From the NCBI RefSeq assembly GCF_036964665.1, contig NZ_JBAMDA010000001.1, forward strand, positions 992,001 through 1,056,000: DNA of 64,000 nucleotides, given 5' to 3'. The DNA comes from Nitrobacter sp. NHB1 (GTDB taxonomy: Bacteria; Pseudomonadota; Alphaproteobacteria; Rhizobiales; Xanthobacteraceae). Numbering within the stretch: the stretch's first letter is position 1; each line of letters begins with the position of its first letter. Below are positions 55,498 through 63,385 of the stretch, piece by piece. A program made the translations under genes and the position numbers. The notes beneath the pieces were generated by a model. The model searched no databases and was not told the DNA's origin. It saw nothing but the letters and a program-made list of their open reading frames with translations.

Positions 55498-56502
55498 GTG
55501 GATCGGGTTTTTCAGGTTTTCATTAGTTCGACCTCCATTGATTTGCAGGACGAACGACAGGCCGTCAGCAACACGTTGGCAAAAGCGGGATACATACCTG
55601 CCGGCCTGGAATTGTTTCCAGCAACAGATCAACAACAACTCGCCTACATCAAGCGGATCATCGATCGCAGCGACTATTACGTCGCGATCGCGGGCAGCCG
55701 TTACGGCTCGCTCTCCGATAATGGGCTAAGCTTTATAGAAGAAGAGCTTGAATACGCACGATCACGAGACATTCCTATACTTGCGTTCCTTCCTGAAAAC
55801 CCAGCCAGCATTGCGGTCGGCAAGACAGAAACTGACGCACGGCTAAAAGAAAAACTGGACGCCTTCAAAGCTCGTTTGAGCATCAGCCGCATCGTCGAAT
55901 TTTGGAACAACGAAAGCGATCTTTGCATGAAAGTCGTGCTGGCGGTCGCGACCGCCGTGAATTTGAAGCCAGGAGTTGGCTGGATACGCGGTGATCAGGC
56001 CATCGATCCAAAGGTCATCCAGGAATTGGAAAGACTCCGCATCCAGAACGCGGACTTTTGTCAGAAGCTCGCCGATCTCAATCGCGACGAGTTATCGACT
56101 AACCCGACTCTCGTAACATCAGCCGATTCAGTTACCGTGGAATTGCTTGTCTATCGATCGGAAGAAGGGTTTCCAGACTCCGTATCGCGGACAATCTCAT
56201 TGAGCGATCTTTTTGTCGGACTATATGACCACCTCCTCAAGAACCCGTCGGAGGCATACGTTCGAGAACTTGTTGGATATTGGTACCGGCAGAACGTTCA
56301 CATTTCGGACTATTGCGAACTTGACGAAAAGAGCGCGATCGTCATCCGGGATAAACTGGAGGCTCTGGGCTTAATCAAGTCCCGGTCGATCATAGCGGGT
56401 TTTTCCAATCACATCGCCTGGTGCGTGACCGAAAAAGGAAAACGGTTTCTCGAGTCGAGACGCCCGGCGAGGATTGGTCAATCAGACTCCACAGCGACCT
56501 AA
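55498..56502 (+). CDS. DUF4062-domain protein of unknown function
   Basis: 334 residues from a GTG start at 55498, with GAGGATGAGGA about 10-20 bases upstream. Residues 1-100 match the DUF4062 pattern: FQVFISSTSIDLQDERQAV, then SDYYVAIAGSRYGSLSDNGLSFIEEELEYA. This domain has a TIR/nucleoside-binding-like alpha/beta fold and is often the N-terminal module of STAND or NLR-like and other conflict proteins. Residues about 165-200 may form a helix or coiled coil. The C-terminal part (about 210-334) looks like winged helices (CELDEKSAIVIRDKLEALGLI). No nuclease or NTPase module is visible. GC and codon use are lower than in neighbours, suggesting transfer. It has no obvious partner gene. Confidence 0.8.
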   Translation: MDRVFQVFISSTSIDLQDERQAVSNTLAKAGYIPAGLELFPATDQQQLAYIKRIIDRSDYYVAIAGSRYGSLSDNGLSFIEEELEYARSRDIPILAFLPENPASIAVGKTETDARLKEKLDAFKARLSISRIVEFWNNESDLCMKVVLAVATAVNLKPGVGWIRGDQAIDPKVIQELERLRIQNADFCQKLADLNRDELSTNPTLVTSADSVTVELLVYRSEEGFPDSVSRTISLSDLFVGLYDHLLKNPSEAYVRELVGYWYRQNVHISDYCELDEKSAIVIRDKLEALGLIKSRSIIAGFSNHIAWCVTEKGKRFLESRRPARIGQSDSTAT

Positions 56503-56676
56503 CGCAGCCTGGCGAATAGCGCATTGAACAATGCCGGGGTTAGCCGGTAACGGACCTTCCGTTTGTCGGCTGTTTCGCCAGTGCCGCCATTACTTCCACA
56601 GGCAGGCCGCGTTTGACATTCGCTTGCCGGGTTTGCTGCGAAGTGGGTAGCGAATATCAAATTCACTCCACCAGCA

Positions 56677-57597
56677 CTATCGCTGGAACGGCGGAAGGAA
56701 CGGATTACTCCGTGGTTGCTGCGGCGGCGATGGCGCCGGTTGCGGCGGCGGCGCTGCCTGACGCTGCTGGCGCGTGGATTGTCGCGGCGGGCGCTTGGTG
56801 GGCGGCGGTGCCGGTTTCGGCTGATCCGGCTGCGCGTTGACGACGGTTGTTTCCGGATCCTTGCAGTCGGTCAGCCAGACATCGTAGATCGGATGCTCGA
56901 CGCCATGCAGGCCGGGGCTCGCCGCGAACATCCAGCCGGAGAAAATCCGCTTCACCTCGCCCTGAAGGGTGATCTCGTCGACCTCGACGAAGGCGTCGGT
57001 ATTGGCCGCTTCGGTCGCGGGGCGCGTGTAGCAGGCATCGGTCTTCACCCGCAGCGCGCCGAACTGCACGGTTTCACCGACATCCTCGTCGAAATGGATG
57101 ATGCGGCCGGTGATCTTGTCGAGGCCCGAGAACACGGCCTTCTTGTTGATGACCTTCTGGGCCGGTGGCTCGGTGACGACTTCATCGCCCGGTTGCAGCG
57201 TGGCCGGCGTGGGCGGGGCCGAGCGCGGCGGATGCTGTGCGGGCGTATGATTGGGCGAAGGCGGCGCGGCGGCAACTCCACCGGGCGCATTCTGCGGAAC
57301 CACCGTAGTTCCGGGCGGCGGCGGCAGCGGCTGAGCCTGAACCGGGCCGGGAGGTGGGGCGCCCTGCCCGGGCGGCAAATGCAGCGGAGCCGGCAGCACG
57401 CGTCCTTGCCGCGGCAGGTCCGGCACTTCTTCCTCGTCGTCCTCGGGCGCGACCTGCCCGCGCGGAATGGCGCCCGGCGGACGCGGCGGGGGATCCGAAA
57501 AGATATTGCCTATTTGCGCGTGCGCAGGCGATGCAGCCGCGACCAGGGCGGCAACTGCGAAAGCCGCACAACCGGCTATGACAATGGTTCGAAACAT
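56677..57597 (-). CDS. Exported DUF2155 protein with a long Pro-rich linker
   Basis: 306 residues from the ATG at 57597, with a signal peptide (MFRTIVIAGCAAFAVAALVA, cleavage near AHAQ at 28). Residues about 30-150 are Pro/Gln/Ala-rich. The DUF2155 domain follows (about 155-255): GLDKITGRIIHFDEDVGETV, FGALRVKTDACYTRP, AFVEVDE, then FSGWMFAASPGLHGVEHPIY and DVWLTDCKD. The C-terminal 50 residues are again Pro/Gln/Arg-rich. Function is unknown; in alphaproteobacteria it lies beside the NDUFA12 gene. The linker makes it longer than the roughly 130-200 residues usual in the family. Confidence 0.88.
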   Translation of the reverse strand: MFRTIVIAGCAAFAVAALVAAASPAHAQIGNIFSDPPPRPPGAIPRGQVAPEDDEEEVPDLPRQGRVLPAPLHLPPGQGAPPPGPVQAQPLPPPPGTTVVPQNAPGGVAAAPPSPNHTPAQHPPRSAPPTPATLQPGDEVVTEPPAQKVINKKAVFSGLDKITGRIIHFDEDVGETVQFGALRVKTDACYTRPATEAANTDAFVEVDEITLQGEVKRIFSGWMFAASPGLHGVEHPIYDVWLTDCKDPETTVVNAQPDQPKPAPPPTKRPPRQSTRQQRQAAPPPQPAPSPPQQPRSNPFLPPFQR

Positions 57598-58012
57598 CTT
57601 TGCGCGGCTTTGTGAGGCTCGAATCAGGGCCGGACCATTGTACAGATATCCAAGCCGCTCGCAGGCGTCCCGGTTAACACGCCGATTACGGCGGGGAAAG
57701 GGCGGCTGCCCCTGCGCCCGCATAGCGACAGCCGCGGAACCGTCCATGGCACAATTCGAACTGGAGACACGGGAAGCGTACGGCGCATCGGCATCGAAGT
57801 CGGCATCAAAATCGACGGCGGCACCAAGAGGCCGAAGCAAACAGTGGATTTTGGACGGTGAACTTTTTGGGCAGTGGACTTGAGGCAACAGATACGATGA
57901 TTCGCATCTCCTGCGGTATTTGGTAAGCGTGCGGGGTTGGCGCATTCGGGGTATTCAGGGCTATACTTAAGCCTATACTCGCTTTTCAGTTTTTGCGTGT
58001 CGGGGAATTGCC
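57598..58012. other. Divergent intergenic space between DUF2155 and FecR-type genes
   Basis: 415 bases without a convincing gene. A pair of similar short segments, CAGTGGATTTTGGACGGTGAAC and TTTTTGGGCAGTGGACTTG, lies near 57840-57880, given here as CAGTGGATTTTGG and GCAGTGGACTTG. CTATACTTAAGCCTATACT near 57961 may be part of the fecR-type promoter. Confidence 0.5.
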
Positions 58013-59749
58013 ATGAGCCGGACGGGGGCGCTTCGGATTGCGATGACGGCGGCTGGGCTGGCGCTCGGCGGCGCGACGGCGCAGGCGCAACAGGTCGGCA
58101 CGGCATCGGCGGTCAATCCGGCCGCGACCGCCAACCTCAAGACCATCACCATCGGTCAGTCGATCGCCCACAAGGAGCGCATCCAGACCAAGGCCAGCGG
58201 CTCGGTGCAACTGCTGTTCCTCGACAAGACCTCAATGACCATCGGTCCGAACAGCGACATCACGATCGATGAATACGTCTATGACCCCAGCGCCAACACC
58301 GGCAAGCTGGCGGCGACGCTTGGCAAGGGCGCGCTGCGTTTCGTCGGTGGCCAGATCAGCCATAACGGCGATGCCGAGATCAAGACCGCGTCGGCCTTGA
58401 TCGGCATCCGCGGCGGCGTGATGATGACCGACGGCAAGGGCGGTATCTATTCCGGCTATGGCACGATGACCGTGAATTCCGGCGGGCAAACTGTAACGCT
58501 CCATGCCGGTGAATTCACCCAGACCCAGGCCGGTGGGCCGCCGACCCTGCCCGGCCTGCCGCCGCCCGGGTTCGTGCAGCAGTTGATCGTGGCGTTCCAG
58601 AGCACCGCCGGTCAGACGGGCGGCGCGCGCCGGGGCGCGGCATCGGCAAGAAATATCGCGTCTGCCGAGCAAAAGGCGACCGGGTCATCGGGGGGATCGG
58701 TCACGGGCTCGAATATGCCGACGCCGGCCAATCCGGTCGCCGGGCTTATCAACGCGATTTCGTCGACATTCACCCAGTCGGTGCAGACGTCCAGTCAGGA
58801 GACTGCGCTGCAGCAGCTGGCTTCACGCCAGCCCACGCCGCTCGATAACGTCCGTCCAAACGTTACAATTTCTGGATATGCCAGCGGAATAGATGTAATC
58901 GCGTACCCAGGTTTGAGCTCTCAAGCTGCTCCTTTTACCGGCACCTCGGAAATCAAGCTCGATGCCACCAACAATCGTGTGGCAGGGACACTTAGCACTT
59001 ACGTTTACGATCCCTTGAGGCCCTTTATGGTAGCTCTCAATGCGTTCAGTAACGTATTATTTGAGTTCGGATCGACGGGATCGTCCGGACCGGCGAACAG
59101 CGTCTACACGAACTACAATAATTTTAGCGCTACGACTGCAAGTGGAGCAACGACCCATCCAACTGACAGCGGACAATCAATCCAGGGTGTTCCAATTAAC
59201 GGCGAGATCGCTGTCCTCAACAACGACGCTACCAAGCAAATCGGCGTCTCCTCGGGAGTACCCGATCTTACAGTATGTCAATGCGATTACACGCGGTGGG
59301 GCTTATGGCACGTAACCAATACCACTCCGAACTCGCCTTTCACTGAGACAATTGTCGGTACCTGGGTTGCCGGACGTCCGGTGGGCAGCATCAGTGACGT
59401 GCCGATCACAGGCACCGCCACCTATACCGGCCACGTCATCGCCAACGTGCAGAGCGCGGGCTTCGTCGCCGGCAACTTCTCCAACACCGTTGACTTCGGT
59501 GCGCGATCCGGCGCGGTGAGCGTGACCAATCTCGACAGCACCAACTATTCCGGCAATGTGTCGTTCAACACCGACCCGCGCAATTTCGGCGGAACGCTTG
59601 CCGGAAATGTCGGCAACCGAACGATGGCGTTACAGGGCAGTTTTTTCCAAGGCGGCACCGACCCCGTGGGGGAAATGGGCGGTAAGGTCGGCATCGCCGG
59701 ACAGAACTACCTCGGCAGTGGAATCTTCGCTGCTTCAGTCAAGCACTAA
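58013..59749 (+). CDS. Exported FecR-domain protein with TbpB-like beta-barrel C-terminus
   Basis: 578 residues with a signal peptide (MSRTGALRIAMTAAGLALGG, cleavage near AQAQ at 26). The FecR domain (about 40-150) has TITIGQSIAHKERIQTKASG, FLDKTSMTIGPNSDITIDEYVYDP and TASALIGIRGG. A linker follows. Residues about 440-578 form Gly/Asn-rich beta strands (GTATYTGHVIANV, GSFFQGGTDPVGEMGG, YLGSGIFAAS), like the barrel of transferrin-binding-protein-type lipoproteins. There is no sigma or TonB gene next to it, so it is probably not a FecIR regulator. The part coding for about residues 280-440 has much lower GC than the two ends. It lies between DUF2155 and NDUFA12 genes. Confidence 0.85.
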   Translation: MSRTGALRIAMTAAGLALGGATAQAQQVGTASAVNPAATANLKTITIGQSIAHKERIQTKASGSVQLLFLDKTSMTIGPNSDITIDEYVYDPSANTGKLAATLGKGALRFVGGQISHNGDAEIKTASALIGIRGGVMMTDGKGGIYSGYGTMTVNSGGQTVTLHAGEFTQTQAGGPPTLPGLPPPGFVQQLIVAFQSTAGQTGGARRGAASARNIASAEQKATGSSGGSVTGSNMPTPANPVAGLINAISSTFTQSVQTSSQETALQQLASRQPTPLDNVRPNVTISGYASGIDVIAYPGLSSQAAPFTGTSEIKLDATNNRVAGTLSTYVYDPLRPFMVALNAFSNVLFEFGSTGSSGPANSVYTNYNNFSATTASGATTHPTDSGQSIQGVPINGEIAVLNNDATKQIGVSSGVPDLTVCQCDYTRWGLWHVTNTTPNSPFTETIVGTWVAGRPVGSISDVPITGTATYTGHVIANVQSAGFVAGNFSNTVDFGARSGAVSVTNLDSTNYSGNVSFNTDPRNFGGTLAGNVGNRTMALQGSFFQGGTDPVGEMGGKVGIAGQNYLGSGIFAASVKH

Positions 59750-59833
59750 CCTTCTCGCGATCACGCCACACTGCGGCGCGCCGTAAGACGACGATCAGGG
59801 TGTAGACAGATAGAAGTCGCGAGCCCGCGCCGT

Positions 59834-60244
59834 CTATTGTCCCGGTGTCCAGGGCTGGTAATCGCCGGTCGCCGCGGGACGACGGCCGCTTGCCAGCGTC
59901 GAGCCGGGCGGCCGATAGGCCGCGGGCGTTCCGGTCATGTTGGGCACGTGCGGTTTCTGCCATTCGCGCGGCTGATAGTTCTCTTTGGTCGGCGGCACAT
60001 CGACGATGTGATGCATCCAGCCATGCCACTCCGGCGGAATGCGGCTGGCTTCGGTATAGCCATTGTAGATTACCCAGCGCCGCTCGAAGCCGAGCGTCGG
60101 GTCGATCTTCCCGCCGCGTGTCCGGTAATAGCAGTTGCCCTGGCTGTCCTTGCCGACCAGTTCGCCAAAGCGCCACGTCCAGAATTGCGTGCCGAAGGTC
60201 TGGCTATTCCACCAGGTAAAAAGTTTGAGGAAAAACTGCTTCAT
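59834..60244 (-). CDS. NDUFA12-type complex I accessory subunit
   Basis: 136 residues from the ATG at 60244 (MKQFFLKLFTWWNSQTFGTQFWTWRFGELVG). It matches the supernumerary subunit NDUFA12/N7BM (B17.2) of complex I found in alphaproteobacteria and mitochondria: VGKDSQGNCYYRTR, RRWVIYNGYTEASRIPPEWHGWMHH and PHVPNMTGTPAAYRPPGS. It binds at the matrix/cytoplasmic arm. In relatives it is beside the DUF2155 gene. Here the FecR gene lies between them. Confidence 0.95.
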   Translation of the reverse strand: MKQFFLKLFTWWNSQTFGTQFWTWRFGELVGKDSQGNCYYRTRGGKIDPTLGFERRWVIYNGYTEASRIPPEWHGWMHHIVDVPPTKENYQPREWQKPHVPNMTGTPAAYRPPGSTLASGRRPAATGDYQPWTPGQ

Positions 60245-60500
60245 TGTCGGAATCCGTCGCGGAAGTGTCATGACACCCTGATTTGATGGCATCCCGCCGC
60301 CGTCTTGTCCAGCGCAACCGCGGCCTCCGGATATTGGCGGGTTACGCCTTCGGCTAACCCACCCCACGGATGTTTTGGATGCCCCACCCGACGCCATCCG
60401 CAGCGCCAACCATGACGAGCGTGGTTGGCCCACGGCAGTTGACTGCCTCGCTAAAACTCTGAATGTGGCTTTCAGGAACAAGAAATATAAAGGTTGTGAA

Positions 60501-60782
60501 ATGTCCGAAGTCGTCAACAACATGGAAAAACATCGCTACGAAATCGAAGTGGACGGGCATGTTGCCGCAACCTACTACCGATTTCTGGACGGAGTGATCG
60601 TCTTCACCCATACCCAGGTGCCGCCCGAGCTCGAAGGCAAGGGCATCGGCTCGGAACTCGTGCAGGGTGCGCTGGATCAGGTGCGCGCTGATAGATTCAG
60701 GGCTCGCGCTCAATGCCCCTTCGTGAAGGACTGGCTCGAGAAGCATCCGGATTATGCCGATCTGCTGAGGCCGAATTTGTGA
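60501..60782 (+). CDS. Small GNAT-fold acetyltransferase, YjdJ/NATD1 type (first of tandem pair)
   Basis: 93 residues from the ATG at 60501 (MSEVVNNMEKHRYEIEVDG). The short GNAT fold of the YjdJ/NATD1 family is recognised by VIVFTHTQVPPELEGKGIGSELVQGALDQVRAD, with the acetyl-CoA loop EGKGIGSEL, then CPFVKDWLEKHPDYADLL. Substrate is unknown. The next gene is a second member with the composite repeat between them. Confidence 0.9.
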   Translation: MSEVVNNMEKHRYEIEVDGHVAATYYRFLDGVIVFTHTQVPPELEGKGIGSELVQGALDQVRADRFRARAQCPFVKDWLEKHPDYADLLRPNL

Positions 60783-60864
60783 GGATACGCGCAACGTCGT
60801 CGCGAAGGGTGGGACTTGAGCTATCCATCGCGGCTCACGATATGCGTCGGTTCCCGGAGGGATT

Positions 60865-60969
60865 TAGAGCGTTTTCAAGCGAAGTGGGTACCGGTTCGCG
60901 TGAAGAAAACGCGTCAATTCAAAATCATAGAGCCTCGCTTCTGATTCCATCAGAAGCGAAAAGGCTCTA
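60865..60969. repeat. 105-bp composite palindromic repeat, copy 2 (inverted)
   Basis: It is the reverse orientation of the element at 12983-13087 and differs from it at only three of 105 positions. It contains GCGTTTTC and GAAAACGC arms, the core AAGTGGGTACCGGTT and the CGCTTCTGAT/ATCAGAAGCG hairpin. It separates the two GNAT genes and ends 8 bases before the ATG of the second. Confidence 0.9.
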
Positions 60970-60977
60970 GCGCAGAT

Positions 60978-61250
60978 ATGACCGCCGTCCACGACAACAA
61001 AGCCCTGAGCCGTTTTGAACTGGAAGCCGAAGGCGGCGTTGCTTTCGCGGACTACCGCCTCGCGCCGGGTACGGTCGTCATAACCCACACCGAAACGCCG
61101 CGCGAACTGCGCGGCCGCGGCATTGCCTCGGCGTTGGTGAAGGGGGCGCTGGCGCTGATCCGGGCCGAGGGTCTGAAGGTGGTCGCCGGCTGCGGATTCG
61201 TGGCCGTCTATCTCGACAAGCATCCGGAAGAAGCCGACCGCGCGGTTTGA
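60978..61250 (+). CDS. Small GNAT-fold acetyltransferase, YjdJ/NATD1 type (second of tandem pair)
   Basis: 90 residues. The pattern VVITHTETPRELRGRGIASALVKGALALIRAEG followed by CGFVAVYLDKHPEEADR parallels the neighbouring gene, so the two probably arose by duplication, though they have diverged strongly. The acetyl-CoA loop is LRGRGIASAL. The start lies 8 bases after the composite repeat, which must therefore lie in its leader. Substrate is unknown. Confidence 0.9.
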   Translation: MTAVHDNKALSRFELEAEGGVAFADYRLAPGTVVITHTETPRELRGRGIASALVKGALALIRAEGLKVVAGCGFVAVYLDKHPEEADRAV

Positions 61251-61346
61251 AGCCGCGCGTCAGGCGTTCGCGTTCGCGATCTCATCACATGCGAACGCCC
61301 TTCCGTTATCAAAGGGAATGCGCACTCGCGCTTGGCAACAATCGCA

Positions 61347-61718
61347 TCAGTGTTTCATGTCGGGCGGCAGCTTGCCACCGTTGGTTGCGAGCTCAGCCAT
61401 CATCTGCTTGTGCAGCCAGATGTTCATCGTCGCGGAATCGTTGGTGTCGCCCGGGTATTTCAGATCCTTGGCCAGTTCCTTGCGGGCACTCAGACTGGAA
61501 TCGACATCGAGCGCCTTCATCAGATCCACGATCGAGGTCCGCCATTCCAGCTTTTCCTTCTTGGCGGCGACGGCCTTGTCGAGAATGGCAGTGACATCGA
61601 CGCTCGCGACCGCACCGCCCGATGAAACGGCTGTACCGCCGCCTGTTTCACCTGTCGGTGTTGCCGCTTCGGCTTGCGTACCGAAGATGGCGCCCATGAT
61701 CTTTCCAAATATGCTCAT
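61347..61718 (-). CDS. DUF3597-domain protein
   Basis: 123 residues from the ATG at 61718 (MSIFGKIMGAIFGTQAEAA). The C-terminal domain matches the DUF3597 pattern: VDVTAILDKAVAAKKEKLEWRTSIVDLMKALDVDSSLSARKELAKDL, then MNIWLHKQMMAELATNGGKLP. This helical domain resembles a LysM-linked or peptidoglycan-associated fold in some annotations; function is unknown. The N-terminal 40 residues are Thr/Gly-rich. Confidence 0.85.
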   Translation of the reverse strand: MSIFGKIMGAIFGTQAEAATPTGETGGGTAVSSGGAVASVDVTAILDKAVAAKKEKLEWRTSIVDLMKALDVDSSLSARKELAKDLKYPGDTNDSATMNIWLHKQMMAELATNGGKLPPDMKH

Positions 61719-62155
61719 TGTACCGCTCCCAATAGCGTCAAGTCTTGCGCCTATCCAAAAGCGAAACCTCGCGTCTGTTTCCGCTGGATTGCCGAAAAGA
61801 GTAGCCGCCTCGTTGCGGCTTGCCAATGCGGCAATGCCAAGCCGCCGACGGAGCTTCTGCTCCGCGCGCGCCGCGGACGACATCACAATGTCGCATTCTG
61901 CGCTTCGCCGGCAAACGCATCCGCTCGCATGCAATCGAAAGCCTCGATAGGGTCGTCCTCTGCCCTCCTCTGCGGCGGCAAAAATTCACTGAACCGTGAG
62001 CAACGAAAATCAACGATAGGAATTAGAATTGCCTGACAGGTCGCGGCAAGACCAGGTTCCTTGCTCTCGCGTCTGGGCTTGATCGTGATCGTTTCCGAAG
62101 GGGCCAACTCGCGCCTTCTGGCGGAGGATTGGCCCCGCAAAAGGGAGACAGGAAC
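61719..62155. other. Divergent intergenic space, nothing recognised
   Basis: 437 bases between DUF3597 (minus) and DUF2189 (plus) genes. Several frames are open but none has family-like sequence or a good ribosome site. The promoters of both flanking genes should lie here. Confidence 0.5.
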
Positions 62156-63079
62156 ATGGCCACCTCTTACCCTGTAGACATCACGACACGCCTACAATCA
62201 GGGGCGATCGGTGTAGACGGACCGGTGATCCGTCATATCGGCTTCTCCGACCTTCTCGATTCGTTGCGGCTGGGCTGGGAAGACTTCAAGGCGGTACCGA
62301 GCCACGCCATCGTCCTTTGCGTGATCTATCCCATACTCGGACTCCTGCTGGCGCGGGCAGTGCTTGGTTATTCGATCTTTCCGCTGCTGTTTCCGGTCGC
62401 CGCCGGCTTTGCCCTGATCGGGCCGTTTGCGGCGCTCGGACTCTATGAACTGAGCTATCGGCGCGAACTCGGCATGGAGGCCTCCGCCTGGCACGCGCTC
62501 CGCGTGTTGCGGGCACCGTCGTTCGGATCGATGCTTGGACTGGGCGCGCTTCTGCTTGCCATTTTCGCCGTCTGGGTGGCAACCGCGCACGCGATCTATG
62601 TGTCCACCTTCGGCAATACACCCGCATCGGCGATTCCCGATTTCGTCACGCGGGTTTTCACCACGCCCGAGGGCTGGCGCCTGATCGTGGTCGGTTGCGG
62701 CGTCGGATTCCTGTTTGCAGCCGTCGCCTTGTGCATCAGCATCGTGTCGTTCCCGCTGATGCTCCACCAGCACGCCGACATGACCGATGCCATGTTGACG
62801 TCGATGCGCGTGGTCGCGAAAAATCCAGTCGCAGCCGCGGAATGGGGTTTGATCGTTGCCGTCCTGCTGGTTCTTGGGACGATCCCCTTCTTCCTCGGCC
62901 TCACGATTGTGATGCCGCTGCTCGGTCATGCGACGTGGCATCTCTATCGGAAGGCGATCGAGACCCCCTTGACGTCGCCATCGCACGAAGTCCCGGAAAG
63001 GGAGACGGAAAAGCGCTACGCCGCCGACTTCCCGTCGGTGCTCTTCCAGTGGCACTACTGGAGACGGACCGATCTATAG
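62156..63079 (+). CDS. DUF2189 multi-pass membrane protein
   Basis: 307 residues from the ATG at 62156, preceded by AGGGAGACAGGAAC. About six hydrophobic helices are visible, with the DUF2189 marks IRHIGFSDLLDSLRLGWEDFKAVPSH near the N-terminus and LYELSYRRELG in the middle. Function is unknown; the family is integral inner-membrane. A stem-loop lies about 40 bases after the stop. Confidence 0.9.
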   Translation: MATSYPVDITTRLQSGAIGVDGPVIRHIGFSDLLDSLRLGWEDFKAVPSHAIVLCVIYPILGLLLARAVLGYSIFPLLFPVAAGFALIGPFAALGLYELSYRRELGMEASAWHALRVLRAPSFGSMLGLGALLLAIFAVWVATAHAIYVSTFGNTPASAIPDFVTRVFTTPEGWRLIVVGCGVGFLFAAVALCISIVSFPLMLHQHADMTDAMLTSMRVVAKNPVAAAEWGLIVAVLLVLGTIPFFLGLTIVMPLLGHATWHLYRKAIETPLTSPSHEVPERETEKRYAADFPSVLFQWHYWRRTDL

Positions 63080-63118
63080 TATTCCGTTTTTCGGTCGCGA
63101 CCTGAAACGGAACGCAAT

Positions 63119-63158
63119 CCCCGGCTTCAAGAGACGTTAAGCCCTCCCGAAGCCGGGG
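63119..63158 (+). terminator. Probable terminator of the DUF2189 gene
   Basis: CCCCGGCTTC and GAAGCCGGGG are perfect 10-base arms with a 20-base loop. The following TCTTAT is only weakly T-rich, so termination strength is uncertain. Confidence 0.5.
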
Positions 63159-63212
63159 TCTTATGATCGCAAAGGACGGCCAGACCGCTGCCAATTGATG
63201 GGGCCGGACCGG

Positions 63213-63262
63213 CAAGAACACCAATAGTAATGAACATATATTCATTACTATTGGTGTTCTTG
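63213..63262. repeat. Perfect 22-bp inverted repeat with 6-base loop upstream of trmFO
   Basis: Arms 63213-63234 and 63241-63262 are exact reverse complements, with CATATA between. The arm sequence runs CAAGAACACC, AATAGTAATGAA. It is AT-rich in contrast to surroundings and ends about 124 bases before trmFO. Confidence 0.85.
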
Positions 63263-63385
63263 TGTTTAACGCTTGGTCTCATGCAAATCGCTCACGGTAA
63301 GGAACGCGAGCGCTGCTGTCTTTGCGATCGTTGCGGGGCGCAAACGCGATTCCCCTTGATCGAAAAACGCGCTACCTCTTCACCC

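Larger units (their letters stand above)
63080..63385. other. Intergenic space before trmFO with two stem-loops
   Basis: 306 bases without a gene. It holds a probable terminator of the DUF2189 gene and the perfect hairpin at 63213-63262, both listed. The trmFO promoter should lie in or after the hairpin. Confidence 0.6.

Noticed and set aside
58013-59749. FecIR-type iron signalling locus
   Set aside because: The protein has a FecR domain but is exported with a signal peptide, and no sigma factor or TonB receptor gene lies nearby.
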